From an uncultured Prevotella sp. (GTDB lineage: Bacteria; Bacteroidota; Bacteroidia; Bacteroidales; Bacteroidaceae): a DNA stretch of 64,000 bases. The notes under the pieces are model-generated. The model worked only from the letters and a program-made list of their open reading frames with translations, was not told where the DNA came from and searched no databases. Within the stretch, counting starts at the first letter, position 1. Each line of letters begins with the position of its first letter. Position numbers and translations under genes: made by a program. This document shows, in pieces, positions 48,820-58,500 of the stretch. The DNA lies in contig CALUEY010000003.1 of the NCBI GenBank assembly GCA_944319915.1, forward strand, positions 1 to 64,000, given 5' to 3'.

Positions 48820-50151
48820 ATGAAGGCTAAGAATATTTTTTCCGTATTTGTTTTGCTGGCAGTGGCAGCCTTGTCTTTCACGTCTTGCCTTAAGGACGAC
48901 GACGAGGTGTTCGGCGAGTCTTCCTCGGCACGCCTCCAGGCTGCCATGCAGCAGGCCAAGGCCGTGCTCCGCGGAGCTGAGAATGGCTGGGTGATGGATT
49001 ATTATATAGGCGACAACTCCACTGGTGGCGGCTATGCTTTCATCGTGAAGTTCGACTCGCTCACTTGCACTGTCATGTCTGAGGCTGCCGAAGGCGACGA
49101 CACTTCGTATTACAAGATGACTACCGACAACGGTCCCGTGCTCACCTTCGACACTTACAACAGGGTGTTCCACGAGTTCGCAACGCCGGGACCGAGCGAG
49201 GATGAGTACGAGGGAAGGCACGCCGACTTTGAGTTCCTCATCATGAGCGCAACTCCCGAGCTTGTTGTCATGAAGGGCAAGCGCACCGGCAACCTCTGCT
49301 ACCTGCACCCGCTGGAGCGCAACGCCGAGGACTACCTGGCCGATGTGAAGGATATGCGCGACAGTCTTATCGTCTCTACCGGCACGGGCAAGATGGGCGA
49401 CATGACCATCGATGCCACCTTCGACTTGGAGAACCGCCAGGCTGAGTTCGTAAACCCGGCCGACACTTCGATGAATATGTCGTGCGCCTTTACTTATACC
49501 GACACGGGCATCCGCCTGAGCGAGACTGTTGATTTCACCCCGAAACCCGTCTCTGGCTTTTCTTACGACAACGCCACTTACAAGCTTACTTGCACCGATG
49601 AGGGCAACAGCGGCTTCGTGATGCAGGGCTACACTCCGTCTAACTGGAGGGCTTACGACTCCTTTGAGGGTACTTACGACTTGGCCTTCGGCATGAACGC
49701 CAACTCCATCTCCACGCTCCGCGTTGAGCTTGTGAGCAACAACGACGGCTCAACATACCGCATGACCGGATTGAACTCCAACTACGACATTGAGTGTACC
49801 TACAACCGTGCGCGCGGAGCTTTGGAAATCCGCCCGCAGACTCTTGGAGAGGCAAGCGGCGTTGAGGTGCATCTGTGCATACTCGACGATGAGTCTTCGT
49901 TCGTTACGTGGGCTCCCGCGGCTGGCATCGTCTTCTCGTGGAACGAGGATGAGGAGCATCCTGTTTTCAATGCCGGGTCCAATGACTATGAGGATTTCTA
50001 CTCGGCAGGCTTGACTCTTTGGGCTTTCCGCGATGGTTCGGCCATGACAAGCGAGGCTGCAAACAAGTGGCTCGAGTCTCATACCAGCTGGTGGTTCGAC
50101 GGCTCTGTTGTTGCTTTGGATATGGTAAGGTCTTTAACTAAAGTTGATTAA
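48820..50151 (+). CDS. DUF4302 lipoprotein
   Basis: A 443-residue lipoprotein (lipobox SFTSC, Cys23) of family DUF4302. Family features include RLQAAMQQAKAVLRGAENGW, GGGYAFIVKFD and VFHEFATPG at the N-terminal third and the GTYDLAF segment. It is beta-rich. These proteins accompany SusCD loci with a metallopeptidase and probably bind ligand at the surface; the exact role is unknown. The ATG at 48820 is used because the earlier in-frame TTG lies inside the previous stop. Confidence 0.83.
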   Translation: MKAKNIFSVFVLLAVAALSFTSCLKDDDEVFGESSSARLQAAMQQAKAVLRGAENGWVMDYYIGDNSTGGGYAFIVKFDSLTCTVMSEAAEGDDTSYYKMTTDNGPVLTFDTYNRVFHEFATPGPSEDEYEGRHADFEFLIMSATPELVVMKGKRTGNLCYLHPLERNAEDYLADVKDMRDSLIVSTGTGKMGDMTIDATFDLENRQAEFVNPADTSMNMSCAFTYTDTGIRLSETVDFTPKPVSGFSYDNATYKLTCTDEGNSGFVMQGYTPSNWRAYDSFEGTYDLAFGMNANSISTLRVELVSNNDGSTYRMTGLNSNYDIECTYNRARGALEIRPQTLGEASGVEVHLCILDDESSFVTWAPAAGIVFSWNEDEEHPVFNAGSNDYEDFYSAGLTLWAFRDGSAMTSEAANKWLESHTSWWFDGSVVALDMVRSLTKVD

Positions 50152-50156
50152 TCGAT

Positions 50157-51278
50157 ATGAACAAGATATTTGGCTTCCTTTTGATGTCCTGCTGCCTTGC
50201 GGGCTTCGCCTCGTGTGACGACGACACGGAGAATCCTTATGCCCAGTCGTCTCCCATAACCATCGTGAGCAGCAGCTTGAGTTTCGATGCCCGTGCCGAC
50301 AGGGGCGTGGCTCGCTTTTCCGCTCCTGGCGCGGTGACCGCCCGCACCACAGCCTCTTGGTGTACAGCCACGGTTGAAGGCGACTCCGTTGTGGTTACCG
50401 TTGAGCAGAACACCACCATCAGCGGGCGCTCTGCCCAGCTCTTACTGAGCTATGGCGGTTCCACCGAGGCCCTCTCGATCATCCAGCGCGGCGTGGTCGT
50501 GCAGCTTGAGCATAGCGGCATTGCCGTTGAGACCGACGTGGCGTCTGAGGTAAAATACAGTCTTGTGAGCAATGTTGACTTGGTGATAACCGAGACGCCA
50601 GACTGGGCTACAGCCACCTTGGCTGACGACAGCATAACAGTCAGCGTGACGCCAAACACCACTGGCGCTCCGCGCGTCGGCTATGTGAGGGTGGCCTCGG
50701 GTGCTTTTGAGGACTCGCTGAGGATTATCCAGGCCGACTTCGACAACGACATCGCTGGCACTTACCGCCTGCACTATAAGATGGCCAACGGTCGCGACCG
50801 CAGTGCCAACGTCACCGTCTCTGAGGATGGATTCAGCTTCATGACGCTCAACATCCCCATGACTTATGATCCGTACACAGCCAAGTTCACCCTTCGGGCA
50901 GGGCAGTATGTCGGTCGTTCAGAGGGTGGCAACTATGTATTCATGATGTTCGGCACTGTTGCCGACGAGGATGGCCAGACCTATTGGACGGGATATCAGG
51001 ATTCGTTCACCATCTCGGCACCCATCGAGGTTGCCGACGATGGCTCTCTCGAGGCCACGTTCTTCGGGTCGCTTGGTGGCTATGAGGTGTCGCGCTTGAT
51101 GTTCCGTGAGTTCAGCTTTGGTGCTGATGCCGCCAACTCCGATAAGTGGAGCGATTCCGAGAAGCAGTCGGGGCTGCCCGACCTCAATGAGAACCGCGAC
51201 ACGGGAACCAACATGATGGACTTGTATTCGCCTTACCTCACCCGAGAGGCTCCCGCGAGTGCAGCCCAGGCCCAGTAA
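50157..51278 (+). CDS. BACON-domain lipoprotein
   Basis: A 373-residue lipoprotein (lipobox GFASC, Cys20). Two BACON-type Ig-like repeats fill about 35-205, recognised by ASWCTATVEGDSVVVTVEQN with LSIIQRG and by DWATATLADDSITVSVTPN with LRIIQAD. A C-terminal beta-rich domain follows (about 210-340, GTYRLHYKMANGRDR). BACON domains bind carbohydrate, mucin or protein in Bacteroidetes surface proteins. It is five bases from the preceding stop. Confidence 0.85.
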   Translation: MNKIFGFLLMSCCLAGFASCDDDTENPYAQSSPITIVSSSLSFDARADRGVARFSAPGAVTARTTASWCTATVEGDSVVVTVEQNTTISGRSAQLLLSYGGSTEALSIIQRGVVVQLEHSGIAVETDVASEVKYSLVSNVDLVITETPDWATATLADDSITVSVTPNTTGAPRVGYVRVASGAFEDSLRIIQADFDNDIAGTYRLHYKMANGRDRSANVTVSEDGFSFMTLNIPMTYDPYTAKFTLRAGQYVGRSEGGNYVFMMFGTVADEDGQTYWTGYQDSFTISAPIEVADDGSLEATFFGSLGGYEVSRLMFREFSFGADAANSDKWSDSEKQSGLPDLNENRDTGTNMMDLYSPYLTREAPASAAQAQ

Positions 51279-51299
51279 TCGAAGCATTTCAGTCTGTGT

Positions 51300-51324
51300 C
51301 CGCGGCGGCTTCTGCCCGCCGCGG
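51300..51324 (+). terminator. Hairpin before the TlpA-like gene
   Basis: Stem CCGCGGCGG/CCGCCGCGG with a 7-base loop lies between the BACON gene and the TlpA gene. No T-run, so it may attenuate or stabilise rather than end transcription. Confidence 0.45.
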
Positions 51325-51353
51325 GCACAATAACAATTAAATAACAATTTGTC

Positions 51354-51845
51354 ATGAAGAATCTTAAAGCTTTGCTCATAGTGGCTCTCCTTGCCATCGC
51401 AGGCATGGCAAGTGCGCAAACCCTTCCGGCTGTTACGCTGAAGGACATCAACGGCAAGACCGTGCAGACCGACCAGCTGTCGAACAATGGCAAGCCGTTC
51501 ATCATCTCTTTCTTCGCTACATGGTGCAAGCCGTGCAACCGCGAGCTGTCTGCCATCAGCGAGGTGTATGCCGACTGGCAGGACGAGACCGGCGTCAAGC
51601 TCATCGCCGTGAGCATCGACCAAGCGCAGAACATCAACAAGGTGAAGCCCCTTGTAGACAGCAACGGCTGGGAGTATGACGTCCTGCTCGACCCCAACAG
51701 CGACTTCAAGCGCGCCCTGGGCATCCAGATGATACCCTATGTGCTCATCGTAGACGGCAAGGGCAACATCGTTTACAAGCACAACGGCTATACCGAGGGT
51801 GCCGAGAACGAGCTTATAGAGAAAGTGCGCGAGCTTGTTAAATGA
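51354..51845 (+). CDS. TlpA-like thioredoxin-fold protein
   Basis: A 163-residue exported protein: signal peptide (to about residue 21) and a thioredoxin fold with the active site TWCKPC (Cys58, Cys61), the cis-Pro loop MIPYVLIVDGKG and a VSIDQAQN segment typical of TlpA/ResA. It reduces or isomerises disulfides in the periplasm. Its stop overlaps the DUF6029 ATG (ATGA), so the two are coupled. In this locus it could maintain the thiols of the Omp28-type proteins. Confidence 0.88.
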   Translation: MKNLKALLIVALLAIAGMASAQTLPAVTLKDINGKTVQTDQLSNNGKPFIISFFATWCKPCNRELSAISEVYADWQDETGVKLIAVSIDQAQNINKVKPLVDSNGWEYDVLLDPNSDFKRALGIQMIPYVLIVDGKGNIVYKHNGYTEGAENELIEKVRELVK

Positions 51846-53596
51846 CATTCACCATAAATCCAAGAGCTTTGAGACTGATTAGAACCATATCCGTTTTCGG
51901 TTGTTTCGCCTTGGCTTTCGTGCCGGCTGTTGCACAGGAAGATGGCCAGGAGAGCAAGGTGCAGGTCACCGGAAGCATACAGAGCGACATCCTCATACCG
52001 CAGGCCGACGCCAAGATAGGGGCCGAGGATTACAGTGAGTTCGCGCTCACCAACACCTTTGGCGAAGTCAACCTCACGAGCAAGTACATCGATGCTGGCG
52101 CCCGGGTGGAGTATCTCGACCACCCGCTGCCCGGCTTCGAGCCTGACTACAAGGGCTGGGGCCTCCCTTATATATATGTAAAGGGGAAGTTCAAGAACGT
52201 TGAGCTTACTGCCGGAAACTTCTACGAGCAGTTCGGCTCCGGCTTCATCCTCCGCACATACGAGGAGCGCAGCCTCGGCATCGACAACTCCCTGCTCGGC
52301 GGCCGCCTTGTTTACAAGCCCTTCAACTGGGCCACTGTCAAGGTGCTCGGCGGCAAGCAGCGTCGCTATTGGCACGACGGCGGCCCCTTCGAAGGACTCA
52401 ATGACTCTTGGTTGGCCGGTGCCGACGTTGAGCTTAACGTAGAGCAGTGGTTCAAGCGGATGCGCGAGGGCAACACCTACCTTACCCTTGGCGCCTCCTT
52501 CGTAAACAAGCACGAGGGCGACCAGGAGATGATAGTGAGCTACGACGGCACCAAGCGCCTCAACTTTCCCGAGAACGTGCAGGCTTTCGACGTGCGCGCC
52601 CGATTGCAGACCGGCAACTGGAACATCCTTGCCGAGTATGCCCGCAAGACCCAAGACCCCGGCCAGGACAACGACTACACCTACCGCAAGGGCTACGTGG
52701 CAATGCTGTCGGCCAGCTACTCCAAGCGCGGCATGAGCCTCCTCTTGCAGGCAAAGCGCAGCGACAACATGGCTTTCCGCAGCCAGCGCACCCTGCCCAC
52801 CATGACAGAGAACTCCTCGTACATCAACCACCTGCCCGCCTTCACCATGGAGCACACCTACGCCCTGGCCGCGCGCTATCCCTACGCCACGCAGCCCGAC
52901 GGCGAGTGGGCCTACCAAGGTGAGCTTGCCTACAACTTCAAGCGCCACTCCCCCCTTGGCGGCAAGTATGGCACAAAGGTCAAGGTAAACTTCTCCTACG
53001 TGCATTCCATCGCCAAGAACCTGCGCTCCATGGACGGCATAGCCCCCGGCATCAACGGCTACGTGCCAGGAACCGATGGCTACGGCTCGGCTTTCTTCAA
53101 GTGGGGCGACTCAAGGTATTACCAGGACTTCAACGTGCAGCTTGAGAAGAAGCTCACCAAAGCCTTCAAGCTCAACCTCATGTACATGAACCAGTTCTAC
53201 AACAAGACCATCGTAGAGGGCCATGGCGGAATGCTCCACAGCAACATCTACGTGGCCGAGGGCAAGTACCAGTTCAACAACAAGTTCACCCTCCGCGCCG
53301 AAGCCCAGTATCTCGACATGACTTCGGGCCAGAACAACGAGGAGGGCGACTGCGACTGCGTGTTCGGCCTGCTTGAGCTTTCGGTGCTGCCATACCTCAT
53401 GTTCACGGTGTCCGATGAATACAGCATTGGCGACGAGATACATTATTACAACGGTTCAGTAACCTTTGCCAAGGGGGCGCACCGACTCCAGGTAGGCTAT
53501 GCGCGCACCCGCGCCGGCATGAACTGCTCCGGCGGTGTCTGCCGCTGGGTGCCGGCCACCAAGGGTGTAACCATGTCATACAACTTTAATTTCTGA
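51842..53596 (+). CDS. DUF6029 outer-membrane beta-barrel protein
   Basis: A 584-residue exported protein: signal peptide to about residue 32, then a beta-barrel of many alternating strands typical of DUF6029 (VTGSIQSDILIPQ, YIYVKGKFKNVELTAGNFYE, LRTYEERSLGIDNS, KRQRYWHDGG-like segments, and the C-terminal strand TMSYNFNF). A CDC motif (GDCDC) and a C-terminal CSGGVC pair are notable. It follows the TlpA gene with a four-base overlap. Members are found next to SusCD with TlpA/Omp28 genes; function unknown. Confidence 0.83.
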   Translation: MTFTINPRALRLIRTISVFGCFALAFVPAVAQEDGQESKVQVTGSIQSDILIPQADAKIGAEDYSEFALTNTFGEVNLTSKYIDAGARVEYLDHPLPGFEPDYKGWGLPYIYVKGKFKNVELTAGNFYEQFGSGFILRTYEERSLGIDNSLLGGRLVYKPFNWATVKVLGGKQRRYWHDGGPFEGLNDSWLAGADVELNVEQWFKRMREGNTYLTLGASFVNKHEGDQEMIVSYDGTKRLNFPENVQAFDVRARLQTGNWNILAEYARKTQDPGQDNDYTYRKGYVAMLSASYSKRGMSLLLQAKRSDNMAFRSQRTLPTMTENSSYINHLPAFTMEHTYALAARYPYATQPDGEWAYQGELAYNFKRHSPLGGKYGTKVKVNFSYVHSIAKNLRSMDGIAPGINGYVPGTDGYGSAFFKWGDSRYYQDFNVQLEKKLTKAFKLNLMYMNQFYNKTIVEGHGGMLHSNIYVAEGKYQFNNKFTLRAEAQYLDMTSGQNNEEGDCDCVFGLLELSVLPYLMFTVSDEYSIGDEIHYYNGSVTFAKGAHRLQVGYARTRAGMNCSGGVCRWVPATKGVTMSYNFNF

Positions 53597-53604
53597 TTCC
53601 TGTG

Positions 53605-54465
53605 ATGATAAAGAGCTTTAAGCATATATGTTCGGCAGTAGCCGTGATGGCCGCGTTCCTCTTCGCCGCCTGCGACGAGGTGGGCGAGGGCGAGCGTTAC
53701 ATTGATGTCCCCGCCAAGCCGGCTTCCCGTTGTGTCCTCGTTGAGGAGTTCTCCGGCCAGCTGTGCGTCAATTGTCCGGCAGCATCCGAGTTCCTTGAAA
53801 ACATACAGGAAACATACGGCAAGGACACCGTCATCGTCGTTTCGCTCCATGCAGGGGTTAATCAGATGCTCGGCATCAGCAAGGAGATGGGCCAGGCCAT
53901 GGGCTATGAGGGGCTTGTCACCGACTTTGGCGAGCAGATGTTCAGCAGCTACGGCCTTACGAGCGAGCCAAACGCAGTGGTCGACCGTCGCGGCGGTGTG
54001 CTCGCCAACACCCAGCAGTGGCTCACCTCCATAGTGAACAGCCTGCGCACCCCGGCCACTGAGGCCCTTACGCTCGCCACATCATACGACGAGGCCAGCC
54101 GCCGGCTCACCGTCAACGTGCTTGGCCGCTCAACTATCGAGGACGGCTTTACCGGCAACATCCACGTGTGGCTCACCGAGGACAGCATCTCCACCGTGCA
54201 GCGGCTTGACGGAGGCGGCTACGAGTTCGACCACGTGTTCAACAACATCTTCCGCACCTCGGCCACTCACCTGGCCGGCAACCCCGTCACCATCCCCTAT
54301 GCCAACGAGCCGCAGCAGGTATATACAGCCACGTTCACGCTAGAGGCCAACTGGAAACCCGAGCATCTGTCTGTCGTGGCTTTCGTGGACAATGCCTCCG
54401 GCGTGGCCAACGCCGCGAGGGCTGACGTGATAAACAGTGAGGGTGGCAGTTCAGCCACCGAATGA
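53605..54465 (+). CDS. Omp28-related lipoprotein with a CxxC motif
   Basis: A 286-residue lipoprotein (lipobox FAAC, Cys23) of the Omp28-related family. A thioredoxin-like region starts VLVEEFSGQLCVNCPAAS, with redox-type cysteines Cys54 and Cys57, followed by SLHAGVNQ and a Pro-containing loop. A C-terminal beta domain follows. Surface exposure is likely. The ATG at 53605 is used; an immediately preceding GTG is a less likely start. Confidence 0.83.
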   Translation: MIKSFKHICSAVAVMAAFLFAACDEVGEGERYIDVPAKPASRCVLVEEFSGQLCVNCPAASEFLENIQETYGKDTVIVVSLHAGVNQMLGISKEMGQAMGYEGLVTDFGEQMFSSYGLTSEPNAVVDRRGGVLANTQQWLTSIVNSLRTPATEALTLATSYDEASRRLTVNVLGRSTIEDGFTGNIHVWLTEDSISTVQRLDGGGYEFDHVFNNIFRTSATHLAGNPVTIPYANEPQQVYTATFTLEANWKPEHLSVVAFVDNASGVANAARADVINSEGGSSATE

Positions 54466-54489
54466 GAATGAACTTAAAAGTTTGAAATA

Positions 54490-55119
54490 ATGAAGCGAAT
54501 ACTTTTTACCATCATTGCCACGATTACCGTTTTCGCGGGGAGCAAGGCTCAGTCGTTCGAGTTTAGGCTCAATGACCAGCCGCTCGACGATGGAGCTACT
54601 GTTGAGTTCATCGCCGAGCAGGATTTGGTAACGGGATACACGTGCGATACTGAGGGGCTTGACCTCTGCAACCTTTCCGGTGCACGGCTCGATTACCACG
54701 TGGATTTCTCGCGGGTTAGCGGGTCGCTTGGCGCAGGCGTCACCCTACAGATATGTTTGGGGAACGTGTGCCGCACAGACTTCCCCGTGAGTTATGACGA
54801 TTTTGCTTTTGTTGGCGCAGCCCAGCCTACGAACATCCATGTGTATAATTGTCAGGAGGGCGAGATGCTCACCAAGCTCACCGTGAGCAGTGGGAGCGAA
54901 TCACGAACAGTTTTAATACGCTTCGTTCATGATGAGGAGCTTGCTGCTGGCATAAACGGCGTGGTGCAGTTGGCATCAAGATGCAAGGTGTACGACTTGG
55001 CGGGCAATTGCATCATCCCCCTCGCAGACATGGCCGATGTGGCTGGCAGGCTCCGCCCTGGCGTGTATGTCGTTGCTCCATGCGGCGGCACTGCGGTGCG
55101 CAAGCTGGTTGTAAGGTAA
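54490..55119 (+). CDS. Exported protein with T9SS-type C-terminal tail
   Basis: A 209-residue protein: signal peptide to about residue 20, a beta-sandwich-like middle (about 25-150, with two Cys pairs) and a C-terminal ~55 residues (CKVYDLAGNCIIP, then LRPGVYVVAPCGGTAVRKLVV) that resemble the type A sorting domain of type IX secretion. It would be exported across the outer membrane if a T9SS is present. The middle has no recognised enzyme motif. Confidence 0.75.
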   Translation: MKRILFTIIATITVFAGSKAQSFEFRLNDQPLDDGATVEFIAEQDLVTGYTCDTEGLDLCNLSGARLDYHVDFSRVSGSLGAGVTLQICLGNVCRTDFPVSYDDFAFVGAAQPTNIHVYNCQEGEMLTKLTVSSGSESRTVLIRFVHDEELAAGINGVVQLASRCKVYDLAGNCIIPLADMADVAGRLRPGVYVVAPCGGTAVRKLVVR

Positions 55120-55268
55120 GCTGCACTGCGGCTTGGTATCAGTACTGTAGTGCATTCGCTGTTCGAGTTGGTGGGGTGGCCTTGTGTCCGCAAGCTGTGA
55201 CACCGAATTGCAAGACGCTGAGTGTGAGATTATGATAATGTTTTTCATTTCTTTTAAAAATTAGTGTT

Positions 55269-57479
55269 ATGGTAAGAAAGTTACTTTTAGGTATGGCATT
55301 GGCAGCCTTTACGCTGTCTGCCAGTGCTCAGCAGGTACGGCCTTTGGCCGGGGCAAGGCTTGGCAAGCAAAGTGTCAAGGTTGCACAGAACTCTTACAAA
55401 GTTAAGCCATTGCCGGGCGTGAATGCTGATTTCAGCAAGACTAATGGCGGCAAGTGGATTGGTGCGTTGCAGTCGGCAAAGGAAGCCTCTGCTTCCAAGA
55501 GGTTGGTGCGTGCCTTGCCGTCGGCTTCCACGCGTGTGGGTGACAACACTTTCTGGTGGGCATACCCCCAGGGAAGCTCGCTTGGTGCCTTTGGCTTCGA
55601 TCTTTTGGGAACGTTTCTCTCGCAATATTACGATCCTACTTATGCGGTGCTCATTGGCCAAACGAATTACAACGTGGCCATCCAGGTTCCGCAGAACTAT
55701 GCCAATGGCGTGGTAGACTCCGTGTCAGTCATCTTTGGCGACCCAGCCACCATCAGCAATGTGAAGGTTTGGTTCTCTTCTCTCAAGACGGAGACGATAG
55801 GCGGCGAGGAATACATCACCATGCCTGCCACGGCAGAGGATGCCGACTATTACTTTGAGGTATCTGCCGACGAGATAGAGCCGGTGGAGGTTGTGGGCGA
55901 TATGATGTATGTCGGCTCTACCGACCTGAAGCTTCCTAAAAGCTATACCATCCCGGAAGGTGGCTGCCTCGTTGGCTACACCCTCGAGGGTAAGTCTGGC
56001 GGTTACCCAATCTTCACCACGTCTGAGGTTGATGAACAGGGCTATGTAACCAACGAGACACGAGGCGGCTGCCTCTTCTCGTTCGATTACCAGGGCCAGC
56101 GCCAGTGGCTTAATTGCTATGGCTTAGGCTTAGGCAACCTCACCACTACCATACACGTAGACCCCACAAACATCTCTTCTGCCATCATGGGAGTGTCTGA
56201 CTTGGGCGAGAGCACTACCATGGCAGGTGAGGAGACCACAATTGCCGCCGCCATAACCAATAATTCGGTGGGTACCACCATTGTCAACAATGTTTCCTAT
56301 GTGCTTACCGTCAATGGAACACCCAGCACTGAGCAAACATACACGTTGCCAGAGGCTCTTCCTGGCGGCTACTATACATACCTGCCCATTGCCTACACAT
56401 TCACTGACGAGGGCGTCAACAATGTGTCTGTTGAGGTTACAAAGGTAAACGGCGAACCCAACACTTCTACGTCAAATGTAGGCAGTGGCACATTCATCGC
56501 GCTTTCGGAGGCAGCTGAGAGGACTTCGGTAATCGAGCAGCACACGGGTACATGGTGTGGCTGGTGTCCCCGTGGCCATGTGGGCATGAAGCTGTTCAAG
56601 GATATGTATGGCGGCTCCGTAATCACACTTGCAGGCCACATCAGCGACCCGATGGCTTGCTCTGATTATTATGACATGATATCATACTACAATCCGAAGG
56701 GTAGTGCTCCCACCGCGTTCTACGACAGATACCTCTCTGGCGACCCCTATCTCAGCTCCGATGCGCAGGCTTATTCGTTCAGCGCATACGAGGACTTGGA
56801 GTTGGAGCGTGCCGCTAACCCATCAGAGGCAAGCCTGACCCTTGAGGCCAGCTGGGCCGACGACAGCAAGAATAAGATAGCCGCCAATGTGAATTACACG
56901 TTCAACTACGACCGCACCACTGCGCCCTACGCCATATCCTTCATCCTCAGCGAAGACGGCATGGCAGGCCCCGATGAATACAAGACGGCTGAGGACAGTC
57001 TGTGGTTGCAGCTTAACTATTATTCTGGCGACAAGAATTGGGGCACCGATGACAATATGTTCCCCTGGGTTTCGGCAGGCGACTCTGTGCAGACCACTTA
57101 CGACAATGTAATTGTTGCCGCATGGGACGCGCTTGTTGGCGCCGAGGGTAGCGTCATGGCTCCCATCACCAAGGGTGAGACATTGCCATATAAAGTTACG
57201 CTTGACATTTCACGCAACACCCTTATCCAGAACAAGGACAACCTGAGCCTTACGGCCCTGCTCATCAATCAGAATAGCGGCGCCATCGTCAACGCCGCAC
57301 AGGTGCCTCTTGGCCCTGGCAGCTCTGTTGTGGGCATCGAGGATGTAAACGCCGCCGGCAGCAACGCCGCTGAGGTGGCTCGCTACAACGTTAACGGTGT
57401 GCAGCTTTCCGCTCCGCAGAAGGGCCTCAACATCGTGAAGTATTCTGACGGCACAACCAAGAAGGTGGTCGTTAAGTAA
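55269..57479 (+). CDS. Large Omp28-like protein with CGWC motif and T9SS-like tail
   Basis: A 736-residue exported protein: signal peptide (to about residue 21), a beta-rich N-terminal region (about 60-300), an Ig-like stretch, an Omp28/thioredoxin-like region with TGTWCGWCPRG (around residue 430) and SDPMACSDYY, and a short C-terminal sorting-like segment (YNVNGVQLSAPQKGLNI, then DGTTKKVVVK). It joins thiol chemistry with likely T9SS export. It has lower GC3 than most genes here. It ends the SusCD locus and is followed by a strong terminator. Confidence 0.83.
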   Translation: MVRKLLLGMALAAFTLSASAQQVRPLAGARLGKQSVKVAQNSYKVKPLPGVNADFSKTNGGKWIGALQSAKEASASKRLVRALPSASTRVGDNTFWWAYPQGSSLGAFGFDLLGTFLSQYYDPTYAVLIGQTNYNVAIQVPQNYANGVVDSVSVIFGDPATISNVKVWFSSLKTETIGGEEYITMPATAEDADYYFEVSADEIEPVEVVGDMMYVGSTDLKLPKSYTIPEGGCLVGYTLEGKSGGYPIFTTSEVDEQGYVTNETRGGCLFSFDYQGQRQWLNCYGLGLGNLTTTIHVDPTNISSAIMGVSDLGESTTMAGEETTIAAAITNNSVGTTIVNNVSYVLTVNGTPSTEQTYTLPEALPGGYYTYLPIAYTFTDEGVNNVSVEVTKVNGEPNTSTSNVGSGTFIALSEAAERTSVIEQHTGTWCGWCPRGHVGMKLFKDMYGGSVITLAGHISDPMACSDYYDMISYYNPKGSAPTAFYDRYLSGDPYLSSDAQAYSFSAYEDLELERAANPSEASLTLEASWADDSKNKIAANVNYTFNYDRTTAPYAISFILSEDGMAGPDEYKTAEDSLWLQLNYYSGDKNWGTDDNMFPWVSAGDSVQTTYDNVIVAAWDALVGAEGSVMAPITKGETLPYKVTLDISRNTLIQNKDNLSLTALLINQNSGAIVNAAQVPLGPGSSVVGIEDVNAAGSNAAEVARYNVNGVQLSAPQKGLNIVKYSDGTTKKVVVK

Positions 57480-57572
57480 TCATCTTGCCTTTAGCCCCTT
57501 TCCGCCTTGCTATGTAAGGGCGGGCCTACAGCAGTTAGTTGGTTGGCCCGAGGGTAGGGGAAGAGAATATGC

Positions 57573-57621
57573 AGACTCCGCAGGCGGCGGGCTTTGGCCC
57601 GCTGCCTGCGGAGTCTTTTTT
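57573..57621 (+). terminator. Intrinsic terminator of the SusCD locus
   Basis: Twenty-base arms (57573-57592 and 57597-57616, one G-T type mismatch) with a four-base loop, followed by a run of T to 57621. Confidence 0.88.
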
Positions 57622-57729
57622 CTGTTGTTGCGTGGCGCCCGCGTGTTGCCAACTCCCACGTATGCTCCCACTTCCATGCGGGTTTGTGTGTATGTGCTTC
57701 ATGCGTTTTCCCATGCACGCCCATGCTCA

Positions 57730-58410
57730 TCCACGTCCTCACCCACGTTCGGCGGGTTTGCAATTTGCCCACGTCCTCACCCACGTTCAGGCGGGTTTGC
57801 AACCCGCCTGCTTCCTTTTGCGGGTTTGCAACCCGCACCATGCTTGTTTTGTTCACTTCCCCGGGTCGCAGACCCGGCCACGGGCGCTGGCGGGTTGCAA
57901 ACCCGCCAGAACGTGTATGCTTGCGTGGTTGTTTGTTTTGGGGGTGTGGGTGTTTGCGTGGGTGTTTTTTCCTCACCCACGTCCTCACTCACGTTCAGGC
58001 GGGTTTGTAACCCGCCTGTGTCCTTTTGCGGGTTTGCAACCCGCCATGCTTGTTTTGTTCGCTTCCCCGGGTCGCAGACCCGGCCACGGATGCTGGCGGG
58101 TTGCAAACCCGCCAGAACGTGGATGCTTGCGTGGTTGTTTGTTTTGGGGGTGTGGGTGTTTGTGTGGGTGGGTGTTTTTTCCTCACTCACGTCCTCACCC
58201 ACGTTCCGGCGGGTTTGCAACCCGCCTGTGTCTTGTTGCGGGTTTGCAACCCGCCATGCTTGTTTTGTTCGCTTCCCCGGGTCGCAGACCCGGCCACGGA
58301 TGCTGGCGGGTTGCAAACCCGCCAGAACGTGGATGCTTGCGTGGTTGTTTGTTTTGGGGGTGTGGATGTTTGCGTGGGTGTTTGCGTGGGTGTTTGTTTT
58401 TGGGGGGAGC
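57730..58410. repeat. Three ~209-bp direct repeats, each with four G/C palindromes
   Basis: Copies start near 57780, 57990 and 58200 (anchor palindromes at 57790, 57998 and 58208: periods 208 and 210). Each carries GGCGGGTT-TGC-AACCCGCC, GCGGGTTTGCAACCCGC, CCGGGTC-GCA-GACCCGG and GGCGGGTTGCAAACCCGCC, joined by T/G-rich DNA; a fourth, degenerate palindrome is at 57751-57769. Long open frames run through on both strands but follow the repeat and have no family. I read it as noncoding. Confidence 0.85.
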
Positions 58411-58500
58411 GTGTTTGCGTGGTTGTTTGTAAAGGATTTTTGCCAATCGTGCCGAGGCAAAGGCTTGCAGGCTAACCCATTGACACATAAGAGGATACGC

